64,000 nt of DNA from Moraxella osloensis (GCF_009867135.1 NZ_CP047227.1:1-64000), one strand, 5' to 3'. Shown: positions 26,630 through 36,011, counted from the stretch's first letter. Notes: generated by a model not told the origin, from the letters alone. Numbers and translations are program-made.

Positions 26630-26694
26630 TTATTAGATCCCCACTAAGAATCACAAGATAATTTCAATAACTTAATAAACTTATTTCCCAAGAG

Positions 26695-26762
26695 TAACTT
26701 ATGTAAGTTATGCATAAAAGTAAGTTATGACATTTAATAAAAGATATAACTTACTTAAGTTA
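26695..26762. repeat. Palindromic repeat cluster downstream of the parA operon
   Basis: TAACTTA-TG-TAAGTTA (26695-26710) and TAACTTA-CT-TAAGTTA (26747-26762) are perfect 7-bp arms with 2-bp spacers. A single TAAGTTA (26721-26727) lies between them. The same heptamer recurs upstream of parA and beyond the IS element. Such arrays next to parA genes commonly act as the centromere (parS) or partition operator. Confidence 0.6.
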
Positions 26763-26763
26763 T

Positions 26764-27057
26764 TTAACTTTCTTCGTTTTTTGTTGCGAGAACTGCTAAA
26801 TTTAATTGTTCTTCTGAAAGAAAGCTTAGCTGCTGAATCGCTGTTTTGACAATTATCGAACGATTAGCACGAGCGACCCTACTTTTTACAAGTAATTCAT
26901 CGATTTGATCACTCACTTCTTGGGTAAGTGAAAAAGTTTGGCGAATATATTTAGCCTTCGATTCTTTCTGTAGCGAATGGGTATTCGCCCCACCAATAAA
27001 ACTATCGACAGAGATATCAGCATTATAACCTTTTTTCTTTAAATCACTTAAACCCAT
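26764..27057 (-). CDS. Small partner of ParA, possible ParB-like DNA-binding protein
   Basis: A 97-aa protein. Basic N-terminal region, then YIRQTFSLTQEVSDQIDELL with NRSIIVKTAIQQL, which resembles a ribbon-helix-helix fold. It begins at the parA stop with a one-base overlap. Small RHH proteins behind a short ParA usually bind the centromere and repress the operon. I do not recognise a named family. Confidence 0.65.
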   Translation of the reverse strand: MGLSDLKKKGYNADISVDSFIGGANTHSLQKESKAKYIRQTFSLTQEVSDQIDELLVKSRVARANRSIIVKTAIQQLSFLSEEQLNLAVLATKNEES

Positions 27058-27704
27058 TATACTTCTCCTAAAAACTCTTCGGCAATCGCTACAATTTCTG
27101 CGCTAGCCTTGCCATCTGTATCACCTTTGGCTTCAAATACTGTAAATCCATTTTCATCAGCGTCATCATAAATATTACGATTACTGGTGAAATTTTGAAG
27201 AGCTGGAATATTAAAGGATTCACAAGCATCTTTAGCATCGGTGATACGCTGGAATTGACTGGGCAAAGTTGGACATTGTGTCATGACGGCTTTTGCTTTT
27301 AAATTAGGATTGATGGCTTTTGCCATTTTCACCAGATTTTCCATGTGTGCCAGTGTTTTTAAATCCCGACGTTTAGGTCTAAAAGGCAACAACATATGGG
27401 TTGCAACAGTCATAGCAGAACGTAAGGCTTCAGAATCTTGGCCACCTGCATCAATGACAATATCTTGATAACGCTTTGACAAATCAATTAGTGTCTGTCT
27501 AATATTACCTGAGCATTGCACTGATGGGAGTGTTTTAGAAATTTGGTTTTGCTCCCGCTCTTTTACCCAGTCAGTCGTTGTACCCTGCGGGTCAGCATCT
27601 AACAATAAGATGTCTCGATTTCTATTCTGCAAATAAACTGCAATATTTTGAGCTAAGCAGCTCTTGCCTGAACCACCTTTTTCACCGCCAATTAAGATTA
27701 TCAT
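27057..27704 (-). CDS. parA: ParA-family partition ATPase
   Basis: A 215-aa type Ib-like ParA. The deviant Walker A GGEKGGSGKSCLAQNIA lies at the very N terminus, with DADPQGTTTDW (motif near switch I) and IVIDAGGQDSEALRSAM (Walker B) following. There is no N-terminal HTH domain, so repression is probably left to the small partner. It segregates low-copy replicons. It lies upstream of the partner gene, on the same strand as the Rep gene. Confidence 0.92.
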   Translation of the reverse strand: MIILIGGEKGGSGKSCLAQNIAVYLQNRNRDILLLDADPQGTTTDWVKEREQNQISKTLPSVQCSGNIRQTLIDLSKRYQDIVIDAGGQDSEALRSAMTVATHMLLPFRPKRRDLKTLAHMENLVKMAKAINPNLKAKAVMTQCPTLPSQFQRITDAKDACESFNIPALQNFTSNRNIYDDADENGFTVFEAKGDTDGKASAEIVAIAEEFLGEV

Positions 27705-27773
27705 AAGTTACACCTTTTATCTAAGTTATTAAAGTTACATAACCATTTTAACAGATTTAAGTTACGTAAGTTA
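27704..27773. repeat. TAAGTTA repeat cluster upstream of parA
   Basis: TAAGTTA occurs at 27704-27710, 27722-27728, 27758-27764 and 27767-27773. Further related heptamers lie beyond the IS element (for example TAACTTA 29029-29035), so the array once extended toward the Rep gene before the IS4-like insertion. It probably contains the parA promoter and operator or centromere sites. Confidence 0.55.
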
Positions 27774-27850
27774 ATTAATTTATTCAAAATTTTATCATAT
27801 ATAATTTATTGATTTAAATTAATTTTTCACATAGATGTAATATTATTTAA

Positions 27851-28988
27851 CTGAAGTTACGCACCGCTAATAGCCTTAAGCTGGGCAAAAGCCGACTGAT
27901 TAGCAGAAATTAGTAACTTTGTACGCAAAGCGAAATGATTTAACTTGGTTTTGATTTTCAAACACTCAAGCTTAAACACCGCATACGTGGCTAAAAACAT
28001 ATGATTAAACCGAGCCCTTTGGCTATGAGCAGGCGACTTACCCAAATTGGCATTTTGCTTTAACGACTTATGATACACTTCAACCTGCCATCGTTTTTGA
28101 TAGCCGTTGATAAATTTATCCTTGTTGCATTGCAAATCTGAGCATACCAGATATAACACCCCTGTAGAATCGTCCTTGTTTGTAAAGACTCGGCGTAATA
28201 ACAAGACTTCATCATGATAGTCATTTAAAAAGCCGCGAACAGGGGTATTATCGGGTAGATTAGATTTATCAATACGTACAAAGTTACCTTTTTCTCTATC
28301 ATCAGGGGTTAAAGCCACTAAGCGATTTGACTTTAACGCAAAGATGAAATGCTTGTTAGCTTTACGAATATGTTTGAATGTCGCTTTGGCTGAAAACCAA
28401 GAATCGGCTAATACATAGTCGAATTTGACTTGGTTTTTGATTGCCCTATCAAACATATCAAGCAGTCGCTGGTTTTTGGTTTTATCACTTTTACGTTTAA
28501 CGTTGCCTTTGTCATCGGTAAAGACATTGGATTTGGTAATGATGTCAAAGCTTAAGGGTATGTCGATATCTTTGCGATGATACAGACAGTTAAGCAGGTT
28601 AATGCCTTTAACATTTTTGTTTTGGGTGTGGTCGTAGTGCCAGCAGTTGATGTCGTCGACGCTTGTGTGCGGTTTGGGCTGTATGGTGTCATCAAAGATG
28701 AGATAGCCGATGGCATTGGGTGTGGCATTTTCATGCTGTCTTAGCATGGGTTTAATCAGTTGCCATTGTTCTTTGGCGGTGAGTGTTTCACTGTTTAGAA
28801 AGCGGGTGATGCTGTCATGGTAGATGCTCCCTTGTAGTAGATTGGCAAGTCCTGTGGCGGTGACTTGCCCAAAACTTGCGATGAGGTAGTCGCTGTAGAG
28901 TTCTATCATGTCTTTGTTCATTTGTTTACTCTCGCTGACTGCTTTTTTTGTTATGATAACGCTTTTTTAAAGGGCTGCGTAACTTCAG
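27851..28988 (-). mobile_element. IS4-like element, copy 2
   Basis: 1138 bp with CTGAAGTTACGC inverted ends, flanked on both sides by the 8-bp repeat ttatttaa. It is inserted between parA and the Rep gene, within the TAAGTTA repeat region. Its protein is identical to that of copy 3. Confidence 0.94.
27857..28921 (-). CDS. IS4-superfamily DDE transposase (copy 2)
   Basis: 354 aa with FDDTIQ, LADSWFS and the YQKRWQVEVYHKSLK signature; intact. It is identical in protein sequence to copy 3 at 32552-33616 and slightly different from copy 1, so copies 2 and 3 arose recently from each other or from the same donor. Confidence 0.92.
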   Translation of the reverse strand: MNKDMIELYSDYLIASFGQVTATGLANLLQGSIYHDSITRFLNSETLTAKEQWQLIKPMLRQHENATPNAIGYLIFDDTIQPKPHTSVDDINCWHYDHTQNKNVKGINLLNCLYHRKDIDIPLSFDIITKSNVFTDDKGNVKRKSDKTKNQRLLDMFDRAIKNQVKFDYVLADSWFSAKATFKHIRKANKHFIFALKSNRLVALTPDDREKGNFVRIDKSNLPDNTPVRGFLNDYHDEVLLLRRVFTNKDDSTGVLYLVCSDLQCNKDKFINGYQKRWQVEVYHKSLKQNANLGKSPAHSQRARFNHMFLATYAVFKLECLKIKTKLNHFALRTKLLISANQSAFAQLKAISGA

Positions 28989-29069
28989 TTATTTAATGAA
29001 ATTACTTACGCAAGTTACTTATTAGCATTAACTTATGTAATAAATTATATGATTAAATAGGACGTATTT

Positions 29070-30080
29070 CTACCAACTTCTTTCTAATATTTCTTGAATA
29101 TTTTTAAATTTTTTAACACTAGTAGGGTCTTTTAGTAAGACACGCCAACTATTAAAAACTTCATCATAACTTCTACTATCATTGCTTGCGAGTAAACTAC
29201 TATTAGCATCTAGAAACTCCTTTTTAAATTTGGCCAATTTATTAATTTGACCATCTGATAGTCCTTTTATTTGCCATGATAGTGCTAGAGGATTTTTTTT
29301 CTCTGACTCAAACATATCAATTGTCTTACCAACAGGTTGCGCAGTTTTTTTAGCTTGAGCTTTTAATTTGAATTTTAGCTCAAGATGAGTGAATTTTTTT
29401 CCCGTTTTTACAAGTTTATATTCAACATTAATTTTAGTTTTTTCATTAATTTCATTGACTGCAGTTTCAATAACTCGTACTTTCAAATCTTTGGTTGCAG
29501 GGTATTTGTCACCAAGATCAAGAAACTCTCTTAAATCTTCAATTGTGATTTTTCGAAACCCTGTATCTTTAAATTGCATGAGTAATTCAAAGAATCTAAT
29601 ACTATACGAGCTACTAAGCCCTGCAATATCTTGTTTTAAATATTGGGTAAAATTAGCTGATAAATTGCTCAAATAGGGCAAAATTGATTTACTAAATCTA
29701 AGAACCACAAAATGCTGATTATTAGGCATTTTAGTTGGTTGTAATCCTAAACTTTGAGCAAGTTTAATCATACCTTCGCCAGTTCCAACTCCCATATCCT
29801 GTACCCAGCGAGTTTTTAGTACATCGTCACCTACTTTTAATACAATAGAACGCTCATACAAACGTTCAGCCGCTTCACGCATTTCTCTATATGCAGTTTT
29901 AGGATGCACACCCATTTCAATAAAATCGCTGACTTCGACTGTATAGACCTCTTCATCTTGAACTTCCACACCTTTAGGTATTTGAGAAATTGCAGAAAGA
30001 ATCAAGCGTTGTTCATTTGCAGTTAAGTGATAACTGGCAGTGATAACTACATTAGATTTCACAATTAGATCATTACTCAT
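29070..30080 (-). CDS. repB: Rep_3-superfamily plasmid replication initiator
   Basis: A 336-aa initiator from ATG 30080 (MSNDLIVKSNVVITASYHLT). The open frame extends ten codons further upstream, but the family normally starts at this point. The two winged-helix domains of Rep_3 (PF01051) are recognisable: LTANEQRLILSAISQIP and LSSSYSIRFFELLMQFK. Rep binds iterons to open the origin. Four iterons lie 40 bp upstream of the start, so this is a theta-type, iteron-controlled replicon. It may be the replicon of this DNA or an integrated relic. Confidence 0.92.
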   Translation of the reverse strand: MSNDLIVKSNVVITASYHLTANEQRLILSAISQIPKGVEVQDEEVYTVEVSDFIEMGVHPKTAYREMREAAERLYERSIVLKVGDDVLKTRWVQDMGVGTGEGMIKLAQSLGLQPTKMPNNQHFVVLRFSKSILPYLSNLSANFTQYLKQDIAGLSSSYSIRFFELLMQFKDTGFRKITIEDLREFLDLGDKYPATKDLKVRVIETAVNEINEKTKINVEYKLVKTGKKFTHLELKFKLKAQAKKTAQPVGKTIDMFESEKKNPLALSWQIKGLSDGQINKLAKFKKEFLDANSSLLASNDSRSYDEVFNSWRVLLKDPTSVKKFKNIQEILERSW

Positions 30081-30119
30081 GGCAAAATTCCAATAATTAA
30101 TAGGACACAAAATATCATA

Positions 30120-30207
30120 GTCCCATTAAAGTAGTCAATCCGTCCCATTAAAGTAGTCAATCCGTCCCATTAAAGTAGTCAATCCGTCCCATTAAAGTAG
30201 TCAATCC
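30120..30207. repeat. Origin iterons (4 x 22 bp)
   Basis: Four perfect 22-bp direct repeats without spacers (30120-30141, 30142-30163, 30164-30185, 30186-30207), each starting GTCCCATTAAAG. A partial fifth (gtcctattta) follows, and an inverted match TAATAGGACA lies near 30097-30106 by the rep start. This is the expected arrangement of a Rep_3 origin, with the inverted site probably serving rep autorepression. Confidence 0.92.
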
Positions 30208-30490
30208 GTCCTATTTATGTCCTCCAAAACCGGGCTACATCAGGCATACAGATGGTCTATAAACCTTTAAAAACTATAAAAACCTAAAAAAGAAATTTTT
30301 TTGTTTTTAAAATTTTATATATTTAAACGTTGAAATTCCTGTAAGTGGAATAGCCAAGCAGCAAGATTGGCAGATGAACCGGGATTTTTTAAGCCTCAGC
30401 TATACCACCAAGCTATCAGATCTGCTTAAAGTGCATTAGTGCGAGTTTGCTAACGGCTGTTAATAAACCCATGTTAAATGAGAAACCCTG
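30208..30490. other. Probable rest of the replication origin, no gene
   Basis: Non-coding, with a very AT-rich patch at 30270-30340 (runs of A and T). An AT-rich unwinding region next to iterons is what an iteron origin needs. No DnaA box was verified by eye. Confidence 0.5.
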
Positions 30491-31163
30491 ATGTGTGCCA
30501 ACTTTCAACCCATTAGTCCTACTCAAGCGCCGTTATTTACCAATCAACAGCTCAGCTTTGACGTCAAACAGGATATTTACCCAGGCTATGAAGCCCCCTT
30601 GCTGTTTGCTAACCTCTTATCAAATACGAGGGGTGATTCTGCCGAGTGGCGCTCAGCCATCAGCCATGTATGGAATGGTGCCTAAATGGGCGAAAGACAC
30701 TAGTATGGCCAAATACACCTACAATGCCCGTAGTGAAACGGTGATGGATAAACAAAGCTTTAAACGCACTTGGTATAACAACCAGTTTGCGTTAATCCTG
30801 GTACAAACCATCTTTGAACCCAAATATATTGAGGGTAAGGCCCATCGCTATGGCATTGAACGCGACGATGGACAGCCGTTTACCGTGGCTGCCTTATATG
30901 AAATTGTGAAGATAGGTGAGCAAATCATTCGTTCGATGACCATGCTGACCATCAATGCCGATGATCATCCCTTTATGTCACAATTTCACAAGCCTAAAGA
31001 TGAAAAACGCTCAATTGTGGTGATTGAGCCTCAGCAGCGAATGGATTGGCTGAATATGACGCATGAGAGCGCGTATAAACTATTATTACTGATGGGTGCT
31101 GGGTATGTAGCAGAACATTGTCCAAAGCCAAAAAACCGCTTAAAACGAAAACGGTGCAAATAG
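30491..31163 (+). pseudogene. SRAP-family (YedK/HMCES-like) protein, frameshifted
   Basis: The reading starts MCANFQPI, with the catalytic Cys2 of SRAP proteins that form a DNA-protein crosslink at abasic sites. After EWRSA the frame is lost because the 7-mer CAGCCAT is duplicated in tandem (30654-30660 and 30661-30667). Removing one copy restores EWRSAMYGMVPKWAKD and then YNARSETV, FEPKYIEGKAHRYGIERDDG and INADDHPFM, the rest of the family. The break is therefore a simple slippage event and could revert. Confidence 0.85.
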
Positions 31164-31443
31164 ACGAGTTTATTAATTAGATTTAGCCCCTGAGTCAGAT
31201 AGGTTTTCATATCTGTGTAAATTCTGTCCATAAACGTAGTAAATTCAAATAAATTATCCAAATTCCTAAATTGTCATAGCAGCGTTTTATAGCCACTCTG
31301 ATAGCAATTTGGTAGTAGGGTAGTACTGTATGTTCCAGACGCGCTGTAAACTGCTAAAATCGCGCAAATTGATAGGGTATTAACTATTATCCATTAGCAT
31401 TTAACCAGATAGTGCTGATTTCCTACATACAAGCCAATCGCTC
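31164..31443. other. Intergenic, no feature seen
   Basis: About 280 bp between the two frameshifted genes. I see no convincing gene, repeat or terminator. Confidence 0.5.
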
Positions 31444-32020
31444 ATGAGTCAAAAAACCAACCAATACGCAATTGTTGCTATTTTCAAACAAGTTGAGCAA
31501 TACAACCGATTGCACGATACCAGCAAGCCCTTGTTCTTTGATACCGAAACCACGGGTGGATGACCAGATTATCGAAATTGCGTTTTGTGATAGTGATCGA
31601 CACGTGATTATCGATACGCTGATCTATACCGATAGACCGTCTGGCCCAGGCGCATTGAAGGTGCATGGTATTTATCCTCATGAGCTGATAGGTAAACCGA
31701 CCTTCATCGACATCCAACCGGCGATTGTACAATTGCTTAAGGGTAGAACCTTGTATGCCTATAACGCGAGTTTCGATATTCGTATGATGCGGCAATCAGG
31801 TCATAAGCTTCGCTTGCAACAAGTAGATGTCAAATGCCTAGCCAAACAATCTGCCAATTTTATTGGACAGTACTCGCCATACTTTAAAAGCAACCGTTAC
31901 TTTAGCCTAAGCAAGGCTTGCTTGCGTTTTGGTGTAGAACATACCAATGCGCATCGAGCTGCGGCCGATGCGATCGCTTGTGTCACCGTATGGGAGGGGA
32001 TGATGACAAATCATCATTGA
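31444..32020 (+). pseudogene. DnaQ-like 3'-5' exonuclease, frameshifted
   Basis: It starts at ATG 31444 and reads MSQKTNQYAIVAIFKQ to FFDTETTG, the Exo I motif of DEDD exonucleases. The frame then ends at a TGA. The +2 frame continues DDQIIEIAFCDSD, YNASFDIRMM (Exo II) and HRAAADAIACV (Exo III, DEDDh-type). Loss of two bases (one GT of GTGT) near 31553-31560 explains the break. Otherwise the gene is complete, about 193 aa. Confidence 0.8.
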
Positions 32021-32545
32021 GATTATTAATTTCCACTGCGTCAGTGAAAACTTAACCTAAAATTTTTAACACTGTGCAAAGCAAAACCCTATCAAAAAAA
32101 GTTAAAACAACTTCGCAGCCGCGTGAAAAGATTTTTCCTAGCCAGGGCCTGAAATTTGACATCATGTGCTTTGGTATTGGTAGCCAAAAATTAAAAAGAC
32201 GCTGCTAAAATCTGAATCAGGCTACCCAAATATATCACCATCGATTTGCCTAACATGCCAATCAAATTCAAACCAAATTCAACTAGGCTTCTACGCAAAT
32301 TTTTTCTCAGTTAATTTATTAAACTGGGCCGTCTGGTACTCAATCAAAAAAGGTTAGATTGGTCTTTGAAAATTGAGAAAGTCGATTTCATAAAATAATA
32401 AAATTTGCTGTAGCAAATTAGCCAGCTTGATTGAAGAAGTTGAATACCTAAATCTAAATTGGGACAGTCAATTTTGTGAGTCAAGCCATGAAAAAATTCA
32501 CAAGACTTGCGTAGCACAACCCAACTGTAAAAATCCTATTATTAA
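32021..32545. other. Non-coding, no gene seen
   Basis: 525 bp of AT-rich sequence ending at the third IS4-like copy. No supported gene or repeat. It looks like decayed plasmid backbone. Confidence 0.5.
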
Positions 32546-33683
32546 CTGAAGTTACGCACCGCTAATAGCCTTAAGCTGGGCAAAAGCCGACTGATTAGCA
32601 GAAATTAGTAACTTTGTACGCAAAGCGAAATGATTTAACTTGGTTTTGATTTTCAAACACTCAAGCTTAAACACCGCATACGTGGCTAAAAACATATGAT
32701 TAAACCGAGCCCTTTGGCTATGAGCAGGCGACTTACCCAAATTGGCATTTTGCTTTAACGACTTATGATACACTTCAACCTGCCATCGTTTTTGATAGCC
32801 GTTGATAAATTTATCCTTGTTGCATTGCAAATCTGAGCATACCAGATATAACACCCCTGTAGAATCGTCCTTGTTTGTAAAGACTCGGCGTAATAACAAG
32901 ACTTCATCATGATAGTCATTTAAAAAGCCGCGAACAGGGGTATTATCGGGTAGATTAGATTTATCAATACGTACAAAGTTACCTTTTTCTCTATCATCAG
33001 GGGTTAAAGCCACTAAGCGATTTGACTTTAACGCAAAGATGAAATGCTTGTTAGCTTTACGAATATGTTTGAATGTCGCTTTGGCTGAAAACCAAGAATC
33101 GGCTAATACATAGTCGAATTTGACTTGGTTTTTGATTGCCCTATCAAACATATCAAGCAGTCGCTGGTTTTTGGTTTTATCACTTTTACGTTTAACGTTG
33201 CCTTTGTCATCGGTAAAGACATTGGATTTGGTAATGATGTCAAAGCTTAAGGGTATGTCGATATCTTTGCGATGATACAGACAGTTAAGCAGGTTAATGC
33301 CTTTAACATTTTTGTTTTGGGTGTGGTCGTAGTGCCAGCAGTTGATGTCGTCGACGCTTGTGTGCGGTTTGGGCTGTATGGTGTCATCAAAGATGAGATA
33401 GCCGATGGCATTGGGTGTGGCATTTTCATGCTGTCTTAGCATGGGTTTAATCAGTTGCCATTGTTCTTTGGCGGTGAGTGTTTCACTGTTTAGAAAGCGG
33501 GTGATGCTGTCATGGTAGATGCTCCCTTGTAGTAGATTGGCAAGTCCTGTGGCGGTGACTTGCCCAAAACTTGCGATGAGGTAGTCGCTGTAGAGTTCTA
33601 TCATGTCTTTGTTCATTTGTTTACTCTCGCTGACTGCTTTTTTTGTTATGATAACGCTTTTTTAAAGGGCTGCGTAACTTCAG
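32546..33683 (-). mobile_element. IS4-like element, copy 3
   Basis: 1138 bp with CTGAAGTTACGC ends. The flanks share ttattaa (7 bp). It has the same orientation and protein as copy 2. Together they bracket the Rep gene, iterons and the two frameshifted genes (28989-32545). Confidence 0.93.
32552..33616 (-). CDS. IS4-superfamily DDE transposase (copy 3)
   Basis: 354 aa, intact, protein-identical to copy 2 (QVTATG, GNVKR and QCNKD variants). The DDE and YREK motifs are as in copy 1. Confidence 0.92.
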   Translation of the reverse strand: MNKDMIELYSDYLIASFGQVTATGLANLLQGSIYHDSITRFLNSETLTAKEQWQLIKPMLRQHENATPNAIGYLIFDDTIQPKPHTSVDDINCWHYDHTQNKNVKGINLLNCLYHRKDIDIPLSFDIITKSNVFTDDKGNVKRKSDKTKNQRLLDMFDRAIKNQVKFDYVLADSWFSAKATFKHIRKANKHFIFALKSNRLVALTPDDREKGNFVRIDKSNLPDNTPVRGFLNDYHDEVLLLRRVFTNKDDSTGVLYLVCSDLQCNKDKFINGYQKRWQVEVYHKSLKQNANLGKSPAHSQRARFNHMFLATYAVFKLECLKIKTKLNHFALRTKLLISANQSAFAQLKAISGA

Positions 33684-34464
33684 TTATTAAACATGAAATC
33701 TAAAAACAAACATCACCATTTCCAATAAGACCATCTAAACCATAAAACCTGCTGACAAAAAATTTTATAAAGCGCTTATCACATAAAAAATTAACCTCGT
33801 TGTCTTGATAACTCGCCAAATCAAAAGCCAATAAATCGTCTAAAGGTCAGCCTAGCAAATTAACCGTAGCTCAACAGCAAAATGCCTTAAGCAATTTTCA
33901 CATGAAGGGTTAACTTTCAGAGAGTCCTATCTTGACATGGCTGCTGAAAAATTTGGGTCACAAGTATTTTGCCACGGGTGAATCAGTCACAAATAAAATT
34001 ATGCAAACGTTTTTTAAAAGCGTAGGCTACAAATTTAAAAAAAACTGTGATAAACCTACTAGAAAAATTGCCTAAAAATAGCTTGCCTAGAATCGTAAAA
34101 ACATCGTCTCTTGCAGAGGGCTTTAAAAGATACACACACCATGCACTAACGTGCATAGTGCACAAAGCCTTGGCACGACTGGGATAGCGGTGTCGGACAT
34201 TGGTGTTGTTAGTTGTATTCTTGAATGGCCGAATTTGTCACTTAAATATATGATTTTGAAAACAAAAAATTGTATGACATTGCCTAAAAAAAATTTGAAA
34301 AATAAAATTAGAATAATTAACAATATAGTTTATTTGAATTAATTAAATTTGTGGGGGTTTTAGCAGCGTTTTGAATAAAACATTAATAGAATTGTCTGTA
34401 AGACTTTTATAAAAAAAATAGCAGCAAGATTTGAATGTTGCTGCTGCAAATAATTAAAAATAGG
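33684..34464. other. Non-coding, contains one terminator
   Basis: About 780 bp with many A/T runs and no convincing gene. Short open frames here lack ribosome sites and protein-like composition. The terminator at 34411-34444 belongs to the small gene that ends at 34465. Confidence 0.55.
34411..34444 (-). terminator. Terminator of the 31-aa peptide gene
   Basis: GCAGCAA (34421-34427) and TTGCTGC (34438-34444) form a stem. On the minus strand it is followed by TATTTTTTT. It lies 20 bp past the peptide stop codon. Confidence 0.8.
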
Positions 34465-34560
34465 TTAAGGTAAAACCTTCATAATGAGGTAAACCACTGC
34501 ACCTGCCATGAGGGCTATTAATACTAAATTTAGCCAAGACTTTTGGGTATCTTTCATCAT
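34465..34560 (-). CDS. 31-aa single-span membrane peptide
   Basis: The minus strand reads MMKDTQKSWLNLVLIALMAG, then AVVYLIMKVLP and stop. AAGGA lies five bases before the ATGATG start, and a clean rho-independent terminator follows. About 20 central residues are hydrophobic, bounded by lysine and tryptophan on one side and lysine on the other, so it is a single transmembrane helix. It could be a type I toxin-like peptide or a small regulator. No antisense RNA gene was identified. The combination of ribosome site, helix and terminator argues for a real gene. Confidence 0.6.
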   Translation of the reverse strand: MMKDTQKSWLNLVLIALMAGAVVYLIMKVLP

Positions 34561-35123
34561 TTATTCCTTGAGTTATTTTGTTGAATTTTCCTTAAGCATT
34601 ACAGCAAAACTCCAGACGTTTGACAATCAAAATTTTAACAACTGATGGTCAGATATTTCTCAAAATTTTTTTAAAATTATCATCGGGCAGTTTAACTTTG
34701 ATCGGCGGTTTTTAGCCAGCATCTTTTAAAATCAGCCCTATAATTTATGAATCAAATTTCGCAAAATTTGATCCTAAAATTCTCACGTGTTTGATAGTGG
34801 TTAGATCAGAGCAACAGAGCTGAATTTTTAAAAAGTTAATGGACGCTTTTGACCAAGAATTGTCTTATTCATACGTCTCTCAATCGTCCAAAATAGTAAG
34901 AAAATCGTTTGATCATTGAGTGGTTTTTTATAGGTTACCCCCCTTAAATCCAAGGTAAAATTTTTACCCGCTTATCGCTGACCTTCATCATCAAAAAAGT
35001 TTGCTCAATGCAGCAGATTTTACGCACTGGACTTGGTAAAATCTGGTAGGGTTGGGTGTGATTTTAGGACAAAAGTTTTAGCCGAATTTTTTTAAAATGC
35101 TTAAGCGGGTTGGGTATGACTGT
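34561..35123. other. Non-coding, no gene seen
   Basis: About 560 bp between the small peptide gene and the 295-aa gene, both on the minus strand. It must hold the peptide's promoter, not pinpointed. Nothing else is supported. Confidence 0.5.
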
Positions 35124-36011
35124 TTATTGTTCCAACATGTTTAAATACGCCAAATACTCGCGGGTTGAAAACCGTAATGCCGCGTCATTAATCCCACAAA
35201 TCCCCTCAAAAAATTCATACTCTAAAGCTGTTGGCACAGCAAAAGTTGGCCGCTCATAACTGTCGTGATCTTTGGTAGCGATTTCAGGTTTGGTCGATGA
35301 TAAATCAACGTTTGAAACATTTTCATTGAGAAACCTCAAGACGTTAGCAAAAACATCTTTAGGACTATTTGCAATCTCACCATCACTGATGGCTTGCAGC
35401 GCTTTTAATAACAGATAGGGGGGATAACAAATCACCCATTGTTGTAGATCCGTTCGAATATAAGACAACTCTTTAGGCTGTAACATTTTACGAGTAAGCA
35501 AGAATTGTTCACAGATACCCATTTGGATACTTTGACAGCACAAACTATATTCGTAGCAACTAATAATTTCATACCAAGGATAATCTTGATAGCTATGGGC
35601 TAACACCAAATCTAAACATTTGGTTGGGGTATAGCGAATGCGTATCACATCGTCATTTGCCAAATTCTGGGCATTAAATTTAAAGTCGCTAGATTGTTCA
35701 GGCACTTCAATATAACGGTGCTCTAGTAAGGTATTAAGTAACCAGGCCTTTAGCACGTTGGTTGACGCTAATATATTTTTTAATTCGCTAAGCTTGATAT
35801 GCAAAGTTAACTGAGATAAATAATCGCTAGCGCTAAATTGACGGGCTTTGAGCAATACCACCATGAATAGATCCACAATATTTGGATCGGTGACATGAAT
35901 CGGGTTATTAAGCACCTTTTGAAGATTGTATTCCCTTCGACCCGGGAGTCGGGGATTGGCGACGGTAAGACGGATGGCTTTGGCATTATCTGACGTTTTA
36001 GTAGCTTTCAT
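35124..36011 (-). CDS. Uncharacterised 295-aa protein
   Basis: I do not recognise this family. It is soluble, without signal or membrane segments. The basic N terminus (AIRLTVANPRLPGRREYNL) is followed by a helical, leucine-rich body resembling winged-helix replication or plasmid proteins (VDLFMVVLLKARQF, LKAWLLNTLLEHRYIEV), but I could not place it in a Rep family. It is divergent from the XRE regulator at 36270. The XRE operator lies between them, so the two may be co-regulated. It could be a second, unusual plasmid replication or maintenance protein; low certainty. Confidence 0.6.
   Translation of the reverse strand: MKATKTSDNAKAIRLTVANPRLPGRREYNLQKVLNNPIHVTDPNIVDLFMVVLLKARQFSASDYLSQLTLHIKLSELKNILASTNVLKAWLLNTLLEHRYIEVPEQSSDFKFNAQNLANDDVIRIRYTPTKCLDLVLAHSYQDYPWYEIISCYEYSLCCQSIQMGICEQFLLTRKMLQPKELSYIRTDLQQWVICYPPYLLLKALQAISDGEIANSPKDVFANVLRFLNENVSNVDLSSTKPEIATKDHDSYERPTFAVPTALEYEFFEGICGINDAALRFSTREYLAYLNMLEQ

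Noticed and set aside
30120..30207. Direct repeats that could suggest a CRISPR array
   Set aside because: The 22-bp units are contiguous without spacers and lie just upstream of a Rep_3 gene, so they are replication iterons. No cas genes are present.
28989..32545. Interpretation of the rep segment as a composite transposon moved as a unit
   Set aside because: Each IS copy has its own flanking direct repeat (ttatttaa, ttattaa) and there is no shared outer duplication, so separate insertions are simpler. Later mobilisation by recombination remains possible.
33983..34342. Short open frames in the 33.7-34.4 kb gap
   Set aside because: Low-complexity, phenylalanine- or asparagine-rich readings with no start signals. 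They overlap each other on both strands.
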